The position numbers were made by a program, and so were the translations under genes. DNA of 64,000 nucleotides, from the NCBI RefSeq assembly GCF_001247745.1, contig NZ_LAIR01000002.1, positions 1,240,001 to 1,304,000 on the forward strand, given 5' to 3'. A model generated the notes under the pieces. It made no database searches. It was not told the origin of the DNA and worked only from the letters and a program-made list of their open reading frames with translations. Positions 1-7,704 of the stretch are shown here, piece after piece; position 1 is the stretch's first letter; every line of letters starts with the position of its first letter. This stretch comes from Luteipulveratus halotolerans (GTDB lineage: Bacteria; Actinomycetota; Actinomycetes; Actinomycetales; Dermatophilaceae).

Positions 1-2
1 TC

Positions 3-527
3 CCGCACACCCGCCCGGTCGGCATGACCCGTTATGCCACTGACCGCAGCCTGATCCCCGAGAACGACCCGGTGTTCGGCGCCGTGCAGATCCCGGCAAG
101 CCTGGAGCAGCTGCTGCACCTGCGCCTCGGCGAGTCCGGCACCGACGCGGTCGGCTTCGCGCTGCACGTGCCGCACTACCTCGCGCAGGTCGAGTTCGGT
201 GACGCCGCGGTGGCAGCGCTGGAGGCGATCCACGCCCAGACCGGTCTGGCCATCCCGGTCGCTGACCTGGCGGCTGCCGCCGGCCTCAACCGGGCCGACA
301 TCCAGCGCCAGATCGCCGACAACGACGAGGTCACCCAGGTGGTCTCGGGTCTGGAGCAGCAGTACGACGCCTTCCACGAGGGCCGCCAGCGCAAGAGCCT
401 GCTCGCGACCGAGATGGCCGAGCTGCCGTCCGCCGACGAGATCGGCGAGCAGCTCGAGGCGTTCCTGCGCGAGGAGACCGCCGACGACGAGACCGACGAG
501 GACGCCGGCCCCGACTTCCTTCGGTAG
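3..527 (+). CDS. PAC2 family protein, 3' part (cut by window edge)
   Basis: This is the C-terminal part of a PAC2 (proteasome assembly chaperone-like) family protein; the 5' part lies left of the window. The frame is already open at base 3, before the first ATG, and the residues PHTRPVG preceding that ATG fit the family, so the internal ATG at 24 is not the real start. The segments ASLEQLLHLRLGE and HVPHYLAQVEFGDAAVAALE resemble actinobacterial PAC2 proteins. A very acidic tail (EETADDETDEDAG) ends the protein. The molecular role of these proteins in actinobacteria is not settled. Family assignment is from recalled similarity only. Confidence 0.75.
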   Translation, partial: PHTRPVGMTRYATDRSLIPENDPVFGAVQIPASLEQLLHLRLGESGTDAVGFALHVPHYLAQVEFGDAAVAALEAIHAQTGLAIPVADLAAAAGLNRADIQRQIADNDEVTQVVSGLEQQYDAFHEGRQRKSLLATEMAELPSADEIGEQLEAFLREETADDETDEDAGPDFLR

Positions 528-550
528 CAGGCCTGTTCGCGGCCAGGGGC

Positions 551-556
551 TAACCT
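551..556 (+). promoter_or_regulatory. Probable -10 box (TAACCT) of the NUDIX gene
   Basis: TAACCT ends 7 nt before the GTG at 564, the spacing expected if transcription starts at or next to the start codon (leaderless). No convincing -35 is seen. No Shine-Dalgarno sequence stands in front of the GTG. Confidence 0.4.
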
Positions 557-563
557 CCCCGTC

Positions 564-1004
564 GTGGACTATCGCGACTACGACACCCGGCTCGCGGCGT
601 ACGCGCTGATCATCGATGAGCGCGACCGCGTGCTGCTCTCCCTGTGGAACGGCGGACAGACCCCGCAGTGGACGATGCCCGGCGGGGGAGTCGAGTTCCA
701 GGAGACGGTCGAGGAGGCAGCCGTGCGCGAGCTGCGCGAGGAGAGCGGCTACGACGTCGAGCTCGGGCCGCTGCTCGGTGTCGACACCGTGGTGATCGGG
801 GCCGACGAGCGGCTCCGAGGGGAGAACCGGCCGCTCAAGGGCATCCGTGTCGTGTTCGCCGCGACGGTCGTCGGTGGCGAGCTCACGGCGGAGGTCGGCG
901 GGAGCACCGACGAGGCCCGCTGGATCCCGCTCGACGAGGTCGGCTCGCTGCCCAGGGTCGGGCTGGTCGACGCGAGCCTGCAGATGCTGCGGAAGCAGCC
1001 CTGA
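564..1004 (+). CDS. NUDIX hydrolase
   Basis: A 146-residue NUDIX hydrolase; such enzymes cleave nucleoside-diphosphate-linked substrates with Mg2+ or Mn2+. The NUDIX box is complete: GGGVEFQETVEEAAVRELRE followed directly by ESGYD, matching GX5EX7REUXEEXGU with REL(R)EES metal ligands. The fold is a single domain with nothing extra fused. The GTG start at 564 is chosen because the N-terminus then begins with the first NUDIX strand (YALIIDERDRVLLSL) and a TAACCT box lies 7 nt upstream. The substrate cannot be read from the sequence. It converges with the polymerase-like gene, leaving only 6 bases between the stop codons. Confidence 0.85.
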   Translation: MDYRDYDTRLAAYALIIDERDRVLLSLWNGGQTPQWTMPGGGVEFQETVEEAAVRELREESGYDVELGPLLGVDTVVIGADERLRGENRPLKGIRVVFAATVVGGELTAEVGGSTDEARWIPLDEVGSLPRVGLVDASLQMLRKQP

Positions 1005-1010
1005 GGGCGC

Positions 1011-2696
1011 TCAGTCCTTCGCCTCCGACCAGCGCTGAACCACGCTGACGTCCGCGACGAACCGCACGGGCGCACCGCCCGACCAGTGGTGGGTCGCTGA
1101 CGCGAGGGTCCGGTGCACGGCCGCGACGGCCTCGTCGGCGTACTGCTCGGGCACGTGGAGCACGAGCTCGTCGTGCAGGCACAGCACGATCTCGCCGCCC
1201 AGTCCGCTGATCGCGGCGCGGACCGTGAGCGCCCAGGCCTTGAAGAGCTCGGCCGCGGCGCCCTGGATCACCGCATTGCGGGTGAAGCGCCCGACCGCCC
1301 TCCGACGTCCGGCGTCGCCGCCTTCGCTCACCGGGATCAGCCGTCCGCCCCACGTCATCACCGCCTCGCCGCGCTCGCCCTGGTCCGCTGCGCGCTGGAG
1401 GAACGCCATGGCGGTGGGGTACGCCGCGTGCAGACCCTTCAACGCCTCGCCGGCCGCTCCGGAGGTCTGGCCGTACATCGCTGCCAGCACCGCGATCTTG
1501 GCCACGGGGCGTTCGATGCGCAGCCGAGCGGCGACGTCGGCGTACAGGTCGTCGGCGACCGTCGCCGCAGCGAAGGCCCGGTCGCCCGAAACCGTTGCCA
1601 GCACTCGGGGTTCGACCTGCCCGAGGTCAGCACGGACCAGGACGTGGCCGTCGTGGGCGGCGACGCCGGGCCGCAGGGGAGCGGGGAGGCTGTGCAGGCC
1701 AGCGCCCGCGGTCATCCGACCTGCGCCGCCGTCGCAGACGGTCCACTCGCCGCGCAGCCGGTCGTCGGGGCCGACGAACCGGTCCAGCCAGGACCAGCCG
1801 TAGGTCGTCGCGATGCGTTCAGACTTGCGCCAGGTGAGCAGCGCCTCGACCACCGGGTGCATGGCGCGGTAGGGCTCCAGCCGCCAGGACCGCGTGTCAT
1901 CCACGCGGACACCGATGGCGTGCAGCAGCTGGAGCACCTGGGCCGGGTTGCGCAGATCGGTGCGCTCTCGACCGGGGACGTGACGCAGCACGTGCTCGTC
2001 GCGCTCGCGCCGCAGCGCTGCTGCGTGGGCCTCGGACTCGGGACGAGGCCCGGCCGCCAGCGTGATCAGCTGCTCCATCGTCGCGCGGTCCAGCGGCAGA
2101 CCGTGCTGCTCGAGCTCGGCGCACAGCACGGCGGCTCCGGACTCGCTGTGGGCCGTCGAGACCGCCCTCGCCGAACGTGCACGGATCAGGTCCTGCTGAC
2201 GGCGGGCGACGACCAGTGCCAGCTCGGCCCACTGCTCGCAGTCCTGCAGGCCGGACGGCCATGAGGGCTCGAGGCAGCGGGCGCTGAGGAAGCCGTCGTC
2301 GCGGACGACCGGCTCGTCAGGGCGAGTCAGGTCGAACAGGTCGCCGGTCGGTCCGGAGGGGCGCGCCTGCGGATCGAGCGCGTGCGCAGCCGCCCACACC
2401 TCGTCGGGCTCGGCCGACCAGCCGCCGACAACCAGCCGGTGGACCTCCTGCACGTCCCAGCATCGACTGAGACGGACGTCTGCGGCCACGAGCGGCGCGA
2501 CCGCCCGTCGGTGCCACCACACCCACCGCACAGCAGCGGCGACCTCGATCCGCGCCACCTCGGCGACGAGTGTCTCCAGCGGGCCGGAGACCACCGTGGT
2601 CGTGTCCTCGCCGTCGGCCCTGACCACGGCGCCGGCGCTGCCGTCGGCGGTGATGGCGATGGCGTACAGCGGGGGTGCAGACGACGAACCCCGCAC
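1011..2696 (-). CDS. DNA polymerase I-like protein (family A polymerase without 5' nuclease)
   Basis: Family A DNA polymerase domain preceded by a short exonuclease-like domain. All three polymerase motifs are present: motif A VRADLGQVEPRVLA (Asp), motif B RPVAKIAVLAAMYG (R-X3-K-X7-YG) and motif C LCLHDELVLHV (HDE). There is no 5'-3' nuclease domain, and I cannot find the Asp-X-Glu of an active 3'-5' exonuclease in the N-terminal region, so proofreading is doubtful. Homologues in actinobacteria are called bifunctional 3'-5' exonuclease/DNA polymerase and are a second, non-PolA enzyme. The start is uncertain: GTG at 2696 is taken here, but the frame is open to a GTG at 2771 inside the upstream gene. 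The 2696 GTG lies inside a strong hairpin and has no visible ribosome binding site. Confidence 0.85.
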   Translation of the reverse strand: MRGSSSAPPLYAIAITADGSAGAVVRADGEDTTTVVSGPLETLVAEVARIEVAAAVRWVWWHRRAVAPLVAADVRLSRCWDVQEVHRLVVGGWSAEPDEVWAAAHALDPQARPSGPTGDLFDLTRPDEPVVRDDGFLSARCLEPSWPSGLQDCEQWAELALVVARRQQDLIRARSARAVSTAHSESGAAVLCAELEQHGLPLDRATMEQLITLAAGPRPESEAHAAALRRERDEHVLRHVPGRERTDLRNPAQVLQLLHAIGVRVDDTRSWRLEPYRAMHPVVEALLTWRKSERIATTYGWSWLDRFVGPDDRLRGEWTVCDGGAGRMTAGAGLHSLPAPLRPGVAAHDGHVLVRADLGQVEPRVLATVSGDRAFAAATVADDLYADVAARLRIERPVAKIAVLAAMYGQTSGAAGEALKGLHAAYPTAMAFLQRAADQGERGEAVMTWGGRLIPVSEGGDAGRRRAVGRFTRNAVIQGAAAELFKAWALTVRAAISGLGGEIVLCLHDELVLHVPEQYADEAVAAVHRTLASATHHWSGGAPVRFVADVSVVQRWSEAKD

Positions 2697-2714
2697 CGAT
2701 GCACGGTGCGGGGT
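2688..2714 (-). terminator. Hairpin after the repeat-tailed membrane protein gene
   Basis: Perfect 11-bp stem (ACCCCGCACCG with CGGTGCGGGGT) and a 5-nt loop, starting about 20 bases after the stop of the upstream leftward gene. It has no T run. It also covers the likely start codon of the polymerase-like gene, so it could instead, or also, affect that gene's translation. Confidence 0.55.
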
Positions 2715-2734
2715 GACGTCGGCGGGAGGTCGGG

Positions 2735-3796
2735 TCAGCTGTTGCCCTTGCCCTGGTCGCCCGGCTGCCACGACGAGGAGCCGCCGGACTGTCCGCCCTG
2801 CTGCTGGTCGTCCTGGACCGGGGTGGCCGTGGTCGGCTGCTCGTGGACGTTGTCACCCTCGACCGGGCGCACGGCCTGGGTCGGTGCGTCGTGGTCCTGG
2901 CTCGCGGGCTGGGCTTGCTGGTCGCCGTAGCCCTGCTGGCCGTAGCCCTGCTGGTTGTAGCCGCCCTGCTGGCCGTAGGACTGGTCGCCGTAGCCCTGCT
3001 GGTATCCCTGGCCGTAGCTCTGGTCGCCGTAACCCTGGCCGTAGCCCTGCTGGTTGTAGCCGCCCTGCTGGCCGTAGGACTGGTCGCCGTAGCCCTGCTG
3101 GTTGTAGCCGCCCTGCTGGCCGTAGGACTGGTCGCCGTAACCCTGGCCGTAGCCCTGCTGGTTGTAGTAGCCGCCCTGCTGGCCGTAGGACTGGTCGCCG
3201 TAACCCTGCTGCTGGCCGTAACCCTGCTGGTTGTACGCGCCCGCCTGCTGGCCGTACGCCTGCTGGCCGTAGCCCTGACCCTGCTGGTCGTAGCCGCCCG
3301 CGGTCGCAGGCTTCTTCTTCATCAGCGAGATCGCGAGCAGCGCCAGGCCGGCGAGCAGGAGGATCGGGCCGAGGACCAGACCGAGCATGCGCAGCGCGCC
3401 GTTGCCGGCCTTGCCCTCCTTGGGGCCGACGAAGGTGGAGATGCCGTCCTTGCCCTCGCACGAGACCGGGTAGGCGCCGGCCTTCATGTCGTCGGTGCTG
3501 CGGGCGATCTCCCAGTACTTGGTGCCGTCCGCCTCGACCGAGAAGTCCTCGGCCGGTCGGAGCAGCGTCTTCTGCTCACCGTTGACGGTCGCCGTGCAGG
3601 TGACCGCGGACCGGGCCGCCTGGTCGTTGCTGAACACCGAGAAGCCGGAGTCCTTGGCATCGACCTGCTGGCCGTTGGTGAAGCCGTGCAGCTTGACCGA
3701 GCCGCCGGAGAGCAGCCCGACGATCAGGAGGATGAGACCGAGCAGGATCAGGCCGCCGGCTGCCCCGAGCTTGGCCTTACTGGGAGTACTGGACAT
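2735..3796 (-). CDS. Membrane protein with Tyr/Gly/Gln-rich repeat tail
   Basis: A 353-residue protein of unknown function. Residues 9-30 form a transmembrane helix. Residues 31-136 form a small domain, probably outside the membrane, with only two cysteines (C67 and C113), which could pair. Residues 137-158 form a second helix followed by KKKP, so the tail is predicted to be cytoplasmic. Residues 168-294 are low-complexity Y/G/Q/N repeats built on GYGDQSYGQQGGYNQQ (five GDQSYGQ copies), resembling prion-like or phase-separating sequences. The end is Pro/Gln-rich. ATG 3796 has a TAGGTT box 6 nt upstream. The function is not recognised; the tail could be a scaffold or simply a drifting repeat. 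Confidence 0.85.
   Translation of the reverse strand: MSSTPSKAKLGAAGGLILLGLILLIVGLLSGGSVKLHGFTNGQQVDAKDSGFSVFSNDQAARSAVTCTATVNGEQKTLLRPAEDFSVEADGTKYWEIARSTDDMKAGAYPVSCEGKDGISTFVGPKEGKAGNGALRMLGLVLGPILLLAGLALLAISLMKKKPATAGGYDQQGQGYGQQAYGQQAGAYNQQGYGQQQGYGDQSYGQQGGYYNQQGYGQGYGDQSYGQQGGYNQQGYGDQSYGQQGGYNQQGYGQGYGDQSYGQGYQQGYGDQSYGQQGGYNQQGYGQQGYGDQQAQPASQDHDAPTQAVRPVEGDNVHEQPTTATPVQDDQQQGGQSGGSSSWQPGDQGKGNS
2915..3295. repeat. In-frame tandem repeat encoding Gly-Tyr-Gly-Asp-Gln-Ser-Tyr-Gly-Gln units
   Basis: Degenerate direct repeats of about 48 bp with shorter insertions, lying wholly inside the coding region of the membrane protein at 2735-3796. Five units contain the GDQSYGQ core, and truncated YGQQ units flank them. 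The units stay in frame and the DNA copies are highly similar, suggesting expansion and contraction by slippage or recombination. Confidence 0.85.
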
Positions 3797-3802
3797 GGGC
3801 GA

Positions 3803-3808
3803 AACCTA
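3803..3808 (-). promoter_or_regulatory. Probable -10 box (TAGGTT) of the repeat-tailed membrane protein gene
   Basis: On the minus strand TAGGTT lies 6 nt before ATG 3796 and no ribosome binding site is visible, suggesting a leaderless transcript. No clear -35. Confidence 0.35.
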
Positions 3809-3831
3809 ACGCATCGTGGTGGGCCGGAAAG

Positions 3832-4269
3832 TCACCCGGACACCTTGTCACGAATCTGCCGCTTGATTCGCGAGAGCATCGCGACCATGCCGCGCATTCT
3901 CAGGGGTGAGACGGCCTCGGCCAGCCCGAACCTGAAGACCACGTCGTCCGGCACCGCCAGCACCTGCGATGCGGGCAGCCCGTCCAGTCCGGTGTGCAGG
4001 ATCCCGGCGAACCCGCGTGTCGTCGGCGCCTCGCGCGGAGCCTTGAAGAACAGGGAGACGGGAGCGTCCGGCGTACTGCCATCGACCTCGACCGTGAGGA
4101 ACAGGGGCGACTGGCACTCGTGCACCTGCTCGAGGTCGGCGTCGGCGTACCTCTCGGGCAGCTCGGGGAGCTCCTCACTCAGCTCGAGCAGCAGCTGCAG
4201 GCGGTCCTTGGGCCCGACGGCCTCGAAGTCCTCGATGAGCTCGGCCAGGGGAGCGGGCAGGTCGGTCAC
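3832..4269 (-). CDS. SufE family sulfur-acceptor protein
   Basis: A 145-residue SufE-like protein. SufE proteins accept persulfide sulfur through a cysteine and pass it on, usually for iron-sulfur cluster assembly. The core FEAVGPKDRLQLLLELSEEL and the cysteine segment HECQSPLFLTVEV (Cys as persulfide acceptor) are visible, followed by PTTRGFAGILHTGL. The start is placed at GTG 4269, which overlaps the TGA of the rhodanese gene (GTGA). The open frame continues upstream inside that gene but looks unlike protein. Translational coupling with a sulfurtransferase suggests the two act in one sulfur relay; I recall a similar sseA / SufE-like pair in mycobacteria. Confidence 0.85.
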   Translation of the reverse strand: MTDLPAPLAELIEDFEAVGPKDRLQLLLELSEELPELPERYADADLEQVHECQSPLFLTVEVDGSTPDAPVSLFFKAPREAPTTRGFAGILHTGLDGLPASQVLAVPDDVVFRFGLAEAVSPLRMRGMVAMLSRIKRQIRDKVSG

Positions 4270-5156
4270 GACGCCGGCGCTCCCTGCTCGACGGGGACAC
4301 GCACGGAGTTGCCCCACTCGGTCCACGAGCCGTCGTAGTTGCGGACGTGCTCGAACCCGAGCAGGTGGGTGAGCACGAACCACGTGTGCGAGGAGCGCTC
4401 ACCGATGCGGCAGTAGGCGACGACCTCGTCGGAAGCGGCCAGGCCCTGCTCCTGCTCGTAGATCGCGGCCAGCTCGGCGCGCGCCTTGAACCGGCCGTCC
4501 TCCTGCGCCGCCCGCGCCCACGGCACGGACCTCGCGCCCGGGATGTGCCCGCCGCGGACCGAGCCCTCCTGCGGGTAGTCGGGCATGTGCAGCAGCTCGC
4601 CGGAGTACTCGCCGGGGGAGCGGACGTCGACCAGCGGCTTGCCGAGGTGCTCCAGGACGTCGTCGCGGAACGCACGGATCGGTGCGTCGTCGCGCTCGAC
4701 CACCGGGTAGTCGACCGGCGACACCGTCGGGACGTCGCGGGTGAGCTCGCGTCCCTCGGCCTGCCAGGCGGCCCGGCCGCCGTCGAGCAGCCGGACGTCC
4801 TCATGACCGAACAGCGTCATGACCCACAGGGCGTACGCGGCCCACCAGTTGCTCTTGTCGCCGTAGATCACGACGGTCGTGTCACGGGCGATGCCGCGCT
4901 CGGACATCACCTGAGCGAACCGCGCGCCGTCGACGTAGTCGCGGGTCACCGGGTCGTTGAGGTCGGTGTGCCAGTCGAGCTTGAGAGCGCCCGGGATGTG
5001 GCCGGTGTCGTAGAGCAGGACGTCCTCGTCCGACTCGAGCACGACGAGATCGGGCGCGGGAGAGGCGAGACGGTCGGCGAGCCACTGAGTGCTCACGAGG
5101 CGCTCGGGGTGGGCGTACTCGGCAAAGGCAGGGTTCTCGTCGCGAGGAGCGGGCAT
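4266..5156 (-). CDS. sseA: Thiosulfate sulfurtransferase (rhodanese), SseA type
   Basis: A 296-residue protein with two rhodanese domains. The N-terminal non-catalytic copy covers about residues 20-140 (VVLESDEDVLLYDTGHIPGA). The C-terminal catalytic copy carries VDVRSPGEYSG and the active-site loop VAYCRIGERSSHTWF, with the sulfur-carrying Cys in CRIGERS. It transfers sulfane sulfur from thiosulfate or another donor to a thiophilic acceptor. ATG 5156 (MPAPRDEN) is preferred to the longer frame because a TACGGT box lies exactly 6 nt before it. It is coupled by a 4-base overlap to the SufE-like gene, its probable acceptor. Confidence 0.9.
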   Translation of the reverse strand: MPAPRDENPAFAEYAHPERLVSTQWLADRLASPAPDLVVLESDEDVLLYDTGHIPGALKLDWHTDLNDPVTRDYVDGARFAQVMSERGIARDTTVVIYGDKSNWWAAYALWVMTLFGHEDVRLLDGGRAAWQAEGRELTRDVPTVSPVDYPVVERDDAPIRAFRDDVLEHLGKPLVDVRSPGEYSGELLHMPDYPQEGSVRGGHIPGARSVPWARAAQEDGRFKARAELAAIYEQEQGLAASDEVVAYCRIGERSSHTWFVLTHLLGFEHVRNYDGSWTEWGNSVRVPVEQGAPAS

Positions 5157-5162
5157 GGCGTC

Positions 5163-5168
5163 ACCGTA
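5163..5168 (-). promoter_or_regulatory. Probable -10 box (TACGGT) of the rhodanese-SufE pair
   Basis: On the minus strand TACGGT lies 6 nt before ATG 5156. This fixes the short start of the rhodanese gene and suggests a leaderless message. Confidence 0.4.
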
Positions 5169-5242
5169 CGCCGCGGGCGCGCGCGATCTCCTCGCGAGGC
5201 TCGCCACGTGGACGCTGGGTCGAGGCGTGCAGGACTGGCAGG

Positions 5243-5932
5243 ATGACGCCCATGTTCGGACTAGGGAAGAAGAAGCCCGCCCAGCCCGTGCCGCCTCGAC
5301 TGGACGACGGTCCCCTCGACAAGGCGGCCTCCAACCTCTCGCTGCGTCTCCTCGACATCGGGTTCGAGGGCAAGGCCGGGTTCGACTCGGCGCGCAAGGT
5401 GGCCCAGGACGCCCTGGCCAAGCACGGCGGCAACGCCGACAAGGCCGTCGAGGAGATCATCAGCGACCACCGCCGGCTCGTGGCAGCAGGCGGCTTTCTC
5501 ACGGGACTGGGTGGGTTCGTGACCCTGCCCGTCGCGATGCCCGCCAACGTCCTCGGGTTCTATCTCCTGGCGACCCGGATGACGGCCGCGATCGCAGCGG
5601 TCCGCGGTCACGACATCGACCAGCCCGAGCTGCGGTCCGCCGTGCTGCTCACGCTGGTGGGCGGTGACACCAACGACCTGCTCAAGAAGGCCGGCGTGGT
5701 GAGCACCGGCCGCCTCGCCAACCTCGCCGCCCAGCGGTTGCCGGCGCCCGCCCTGATGGTCATCAACAAGGCTGTGGGGTTCCGCCTCATCGGGCAGATG
5801 GGAAGCAAGCTCTTCGCCAAGCTCGGCAAGGGCATCCCGGTCGTCGGCGGTGTGATCGGGGCCGGCCTCGACCTCTACCTCGCCAACAAGATCGCGGGCG
5901 GCGCCAAGAAGGAGTTCCCGCCGGTCGCGTGA
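5243..5932 (+). CDS. EcsC family protein
   Basis: A 229-residue EcsC-domain protein. Visible features are a Lys/Pro-rich N-terminus, GGFLTGLGGFVTLPVAMPANV (a hydrophobic stretch at about residues 90-115) and the C-terminal glycine-rich hydrophobic segment GIPVVGGVIGAGLDLYLANK characteristic of EcsC domains. The role is unknown; the name comes from a Bacillus ABC-transporter operon, but no transporter is nearby here. ATG 5243 has no ribosome binding site. ATG 5252 (MFGLGKKK) is an alternative start, with a CAGGAT box 8 nt before it. The DUF1232 gene follows after 80 bases on the same strand. Confidence 0.8.
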   Translation: MTPMFGLGKKKPAQPVPPRLDDGPLDKAASNLSLRLLDIGFEGKAGFDSARKVAQDALAKHGGNADKAVEEIISDHRRLVAAGGFLTGLGGFVTLPVAMPANVLGFYLLATRMTAAIAAVRGHDIDQPELRSAVLLTLVGGDTNDLLKKAGVVSTGRLANLAAQRLPAPALMVINKAVGFRLIGQMGSKLFAKLGKGIPVVGGVIGAGLDLYLANKIAGGAKKEFPPVA

Positions 5933-6012
5933 GCGCTCGGCGGAATGTCCGCAGCAGCCGCGTCGTTGACCACGTGTTACGGGCTCGGGGGAGTCCGCAC
6001 GAAGGAGCTCAG

Positions 6013-6387
6013 ATGCCGACACCACGTCCACGTTCGATGCAGTGGGGCGCGATGCGCCAGCTCAACGCCGCCGTCCGTGCGGCCAGCGCACCGGGTGCGC
6101 CGAGCGTCCCGACCCGCCTCGCTGCGGTGCCGCGGATGGTGCGAGCGGCTGTGTCCGGTGAGTACGACGGGTGCACGCCCCTGCACCTCGCTGCGCTCGT
6201 CGGCGCGGCTGCGTACATCGTCTCGCCGGTCGACCTGCTGCCGGAGGCGGTGCTGTCGGTCGTCGGACTCGCGGATGACGCGGTGGTGCTCGCCTGGTTC
6301 GCGAGCGCGCTCGTGCGCGACACCGATGACTTCCTGGCCTGGGAGAAGTCGCGCGAGCGGACCGTGCGCAGCGAGCGGGTGCGCTGA
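6013..6387 (+). CDS. DUF1232 (YkvA-like) membrane protein
   Basis: A 124-residue protein with the DUF1232 signature YIVSPVDLLPEAVLSVVGLA followed by DDAVVLAWF, forming one or two membrane-embedded helices in the C-terminal half. The N-terminal 60 residues are basic. ATG 6013 is chosen because GAAGGAG lies 5-11 nt before it; the frame is open further upstream but without a binding site. The function is unknown. The family is widespread, and the motif S-P-[IV]-D-L-[IL]-P-[DE] is its hallmark. Confidence 0.85.
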   Translation: MPTPRPRSMQWGAMRQLNAAVRAASAPGAPSVPTRLAAVPRMVRAAVSGEYDGCTPLHLAALVGAAAYIVSPVDLLPEAVLSVVGLADDAVVLAWFASALVRDTDDFLAWEKSRERTVRSERVR

Positions 6388-6474
6388 CCACAGGTCCCTG
6401 CGCTGCGGACGCCTGTCCACAGGAGGGCCCGTCCCGATGGCACGTGACGGCTGCAGCCCACGAGGCTGCGGTCC

Positions 6475-7515
6475 ATGACAGCCAAGCTGCGCGGCCTCGG
6501 AGAGCTGGTCGCCTACGTTCCTTACCTCCTCGGATTCGTCCCTGCGCGGTCGGTGGTGGTGGTCGCGACCACTGCCACCGGCGTCGGTCCGACCTCCCGC
6601 GTCGACGTGCCCGCGTCCGCTGCGGACCTCGCCGCGGTGGCCATGACGGTGGCCGACCAGATGGAGCGCGTCCCTCTCGAACGGGTCGACGTCATCGGGT
6701 TCGACGACCACGAGCACGTGAGCGAGCTGGTCGCCCTCATCGCGGACGAGATGGGCGTCCCCGCGCACGAGGTGCTGGTCGCCGACGGCCGGTGGCGCCT
6801 CCAGCGTTGCGGGTGCGGTCGCTGCGATCTCGGCCCCAGCCGGCCCGTTCCCACCGCTGACCGCGTCCCCGCCGTCGCCGACCAGGTCCTGCGCGAGATC
6901 GAGGTGTACGCCGACCGCGCCGCGCTGGCGGCCAGCGTGTGCCCTGGGCACCCGCTGGTCACCGCTGCCGTGCGGGCGGCGGAGCCGGGTGAGGTGAGCA
7001 GCGCACGGCTCGCCGCAGCGTGGGCGGCCGTCGTCGACGCGGGTGACACGGCGCCGCCGGTTGCGGCGCTCCCGGTGGAGGTCTTGAGCATCGCGACGCG
7101 CTCGCTGCTGGACCTGCCGCTGCGCGATGACCTCATGGGCTGGCTCACCCCTGACGCGCTCGACCTGCCTGCCGCCGACCCGTGGCTGCGCACGGCGCTG
7201 ACCCGGGCGATCGGTACGCCGTCCTGGCGACGACCCGATCAACGCGGCGGCGTCGAGCACGACGTCCAGGTCGTCCGGGTCACGCGTCGGCTGCAAGAGC
7301 TCGTCACGATCACTCCGGAGGACTGGGTCACCGGCACCGGCACCCTGCTGGGCTACTGGTGCTGGGTCCACGGCAACGGAGCGTTGGCCGGGGTCGCGCT
7401 CGAGCGCGCTGCCGAGGCCGGACCGGCCCGGATGGCCGAGCTGGTGCTCCACGCGATGAGCCTCGGTGTCCGTCCGCAGGACCTGCGGTCCAGCCCCCGA
7501 GAGATCGCCTTGTGA
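6475..7515 (+). CDS. DUF4192 domain-containing protein
   Basis: A 346-residue actinobacterial DUF4192 protein. The N-terminal signature LVAYVPYLLGFVPARSVVVV is typical, followed by a region with a Cys cluster (QRCGCGRCDLGPSRP) around residues 120-135 that may bind metal. There are no transmembrane helices or signal peptide. The function is unknown. It lies directly upstream of the metX riboswitch and on the same strand, but a promoter follows its stop, so it is not in the metX transcription unit. Confidence 0.85.
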   Translation: MTAKLRGLGELVAYVPYLLGFVPARSVVVVATTATGVGPTSRVDVPASAADLAAVAMTVADQMERVPLERVDVIGFDDHEHVSELVALIADEMGVPAHEVLVADGRWRLQRCGCGRCDLGPSRPVPTADRVPAVADQVLREIEVYADRAALAASVCPGHPLVTAAVRAAEPGEVSSARLAAAWAAVVDAGDTAPPVAALPVEVLSIATRSLLDLPLRDDLMGWLTPDALDLPAADPWLRTALTRAIGTPSWRRPDQRGGVEHDVQVVRVTRRLQELVTITPEDWVTGTGTLLGYWCWVHGNGALAGVALERAAEAGPARMAELVLHAMSLGVRPQDLRSSPREIAL

Positions 7516-7518
7516 GAG

Positions 7519-7547
7519 TTGGGACTGTGTCGCGCCGCTGCTAACGT
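7519..7547 (+). promoter_or_regulatory. Promoter of the riboswitch-metX transcript
   Basis: TTGGGA (7519-7524), a 17-nt spacer and TAACGT (7542-7547). The predicted start of transcription near 7554 is just at the first riboswitch helix, which supports both calls. Confidence 0.65.
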
Positions 7548-7548
7548 C

Positions 7549-7645
7549 AGGTCTCGTCAAGAGTCTCAGCGACAAGCCCCGGCTGGCTGAGCGGCAACCC
7601 TCCACCGCGGTGGGGTGCCCCGGGTGAGGACAGGGTCGGGCCTGC
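7549..7645 (+). promoter_or_regulatory. SAM riboswitch, SAM-IV type, upstream of metX
   Basis: The leader contains the conserved core of SAM-I/SAM-IV clan riboswitches: GACAAGCCCCGGCTGGCTGA, then GCGGCAACCCTCC, a CCACCGCGGTGGGG hairpin and TGCCCCGGGTGAGGAC, which pairs back with the 5' strand. The arrangement matches the actinobacterial SAM-IV form as I remember it. Binding of S-adenosylmethionine should lower expression of the downstream metX. The 3' boundary and the expression platform (about 7645-7700, G/C-rich and able to pair near the ribosome binding site) are not defined. Confidence 0.85.
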
Positions 7646-7704
7646 AGGTGGTCCGACAAGCGCGGGGCCAGCGCCGATGTGGCCCCTGACCAGGGAGCGA
7701 CACC

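Noticed and set aside
2915..3295. Regular repeats that could suggest a CRISPR array
   Set aside because: Units are contiguous, in frame and translate into a continuous Y/G/Q-rich tail; there are no unique spacers.
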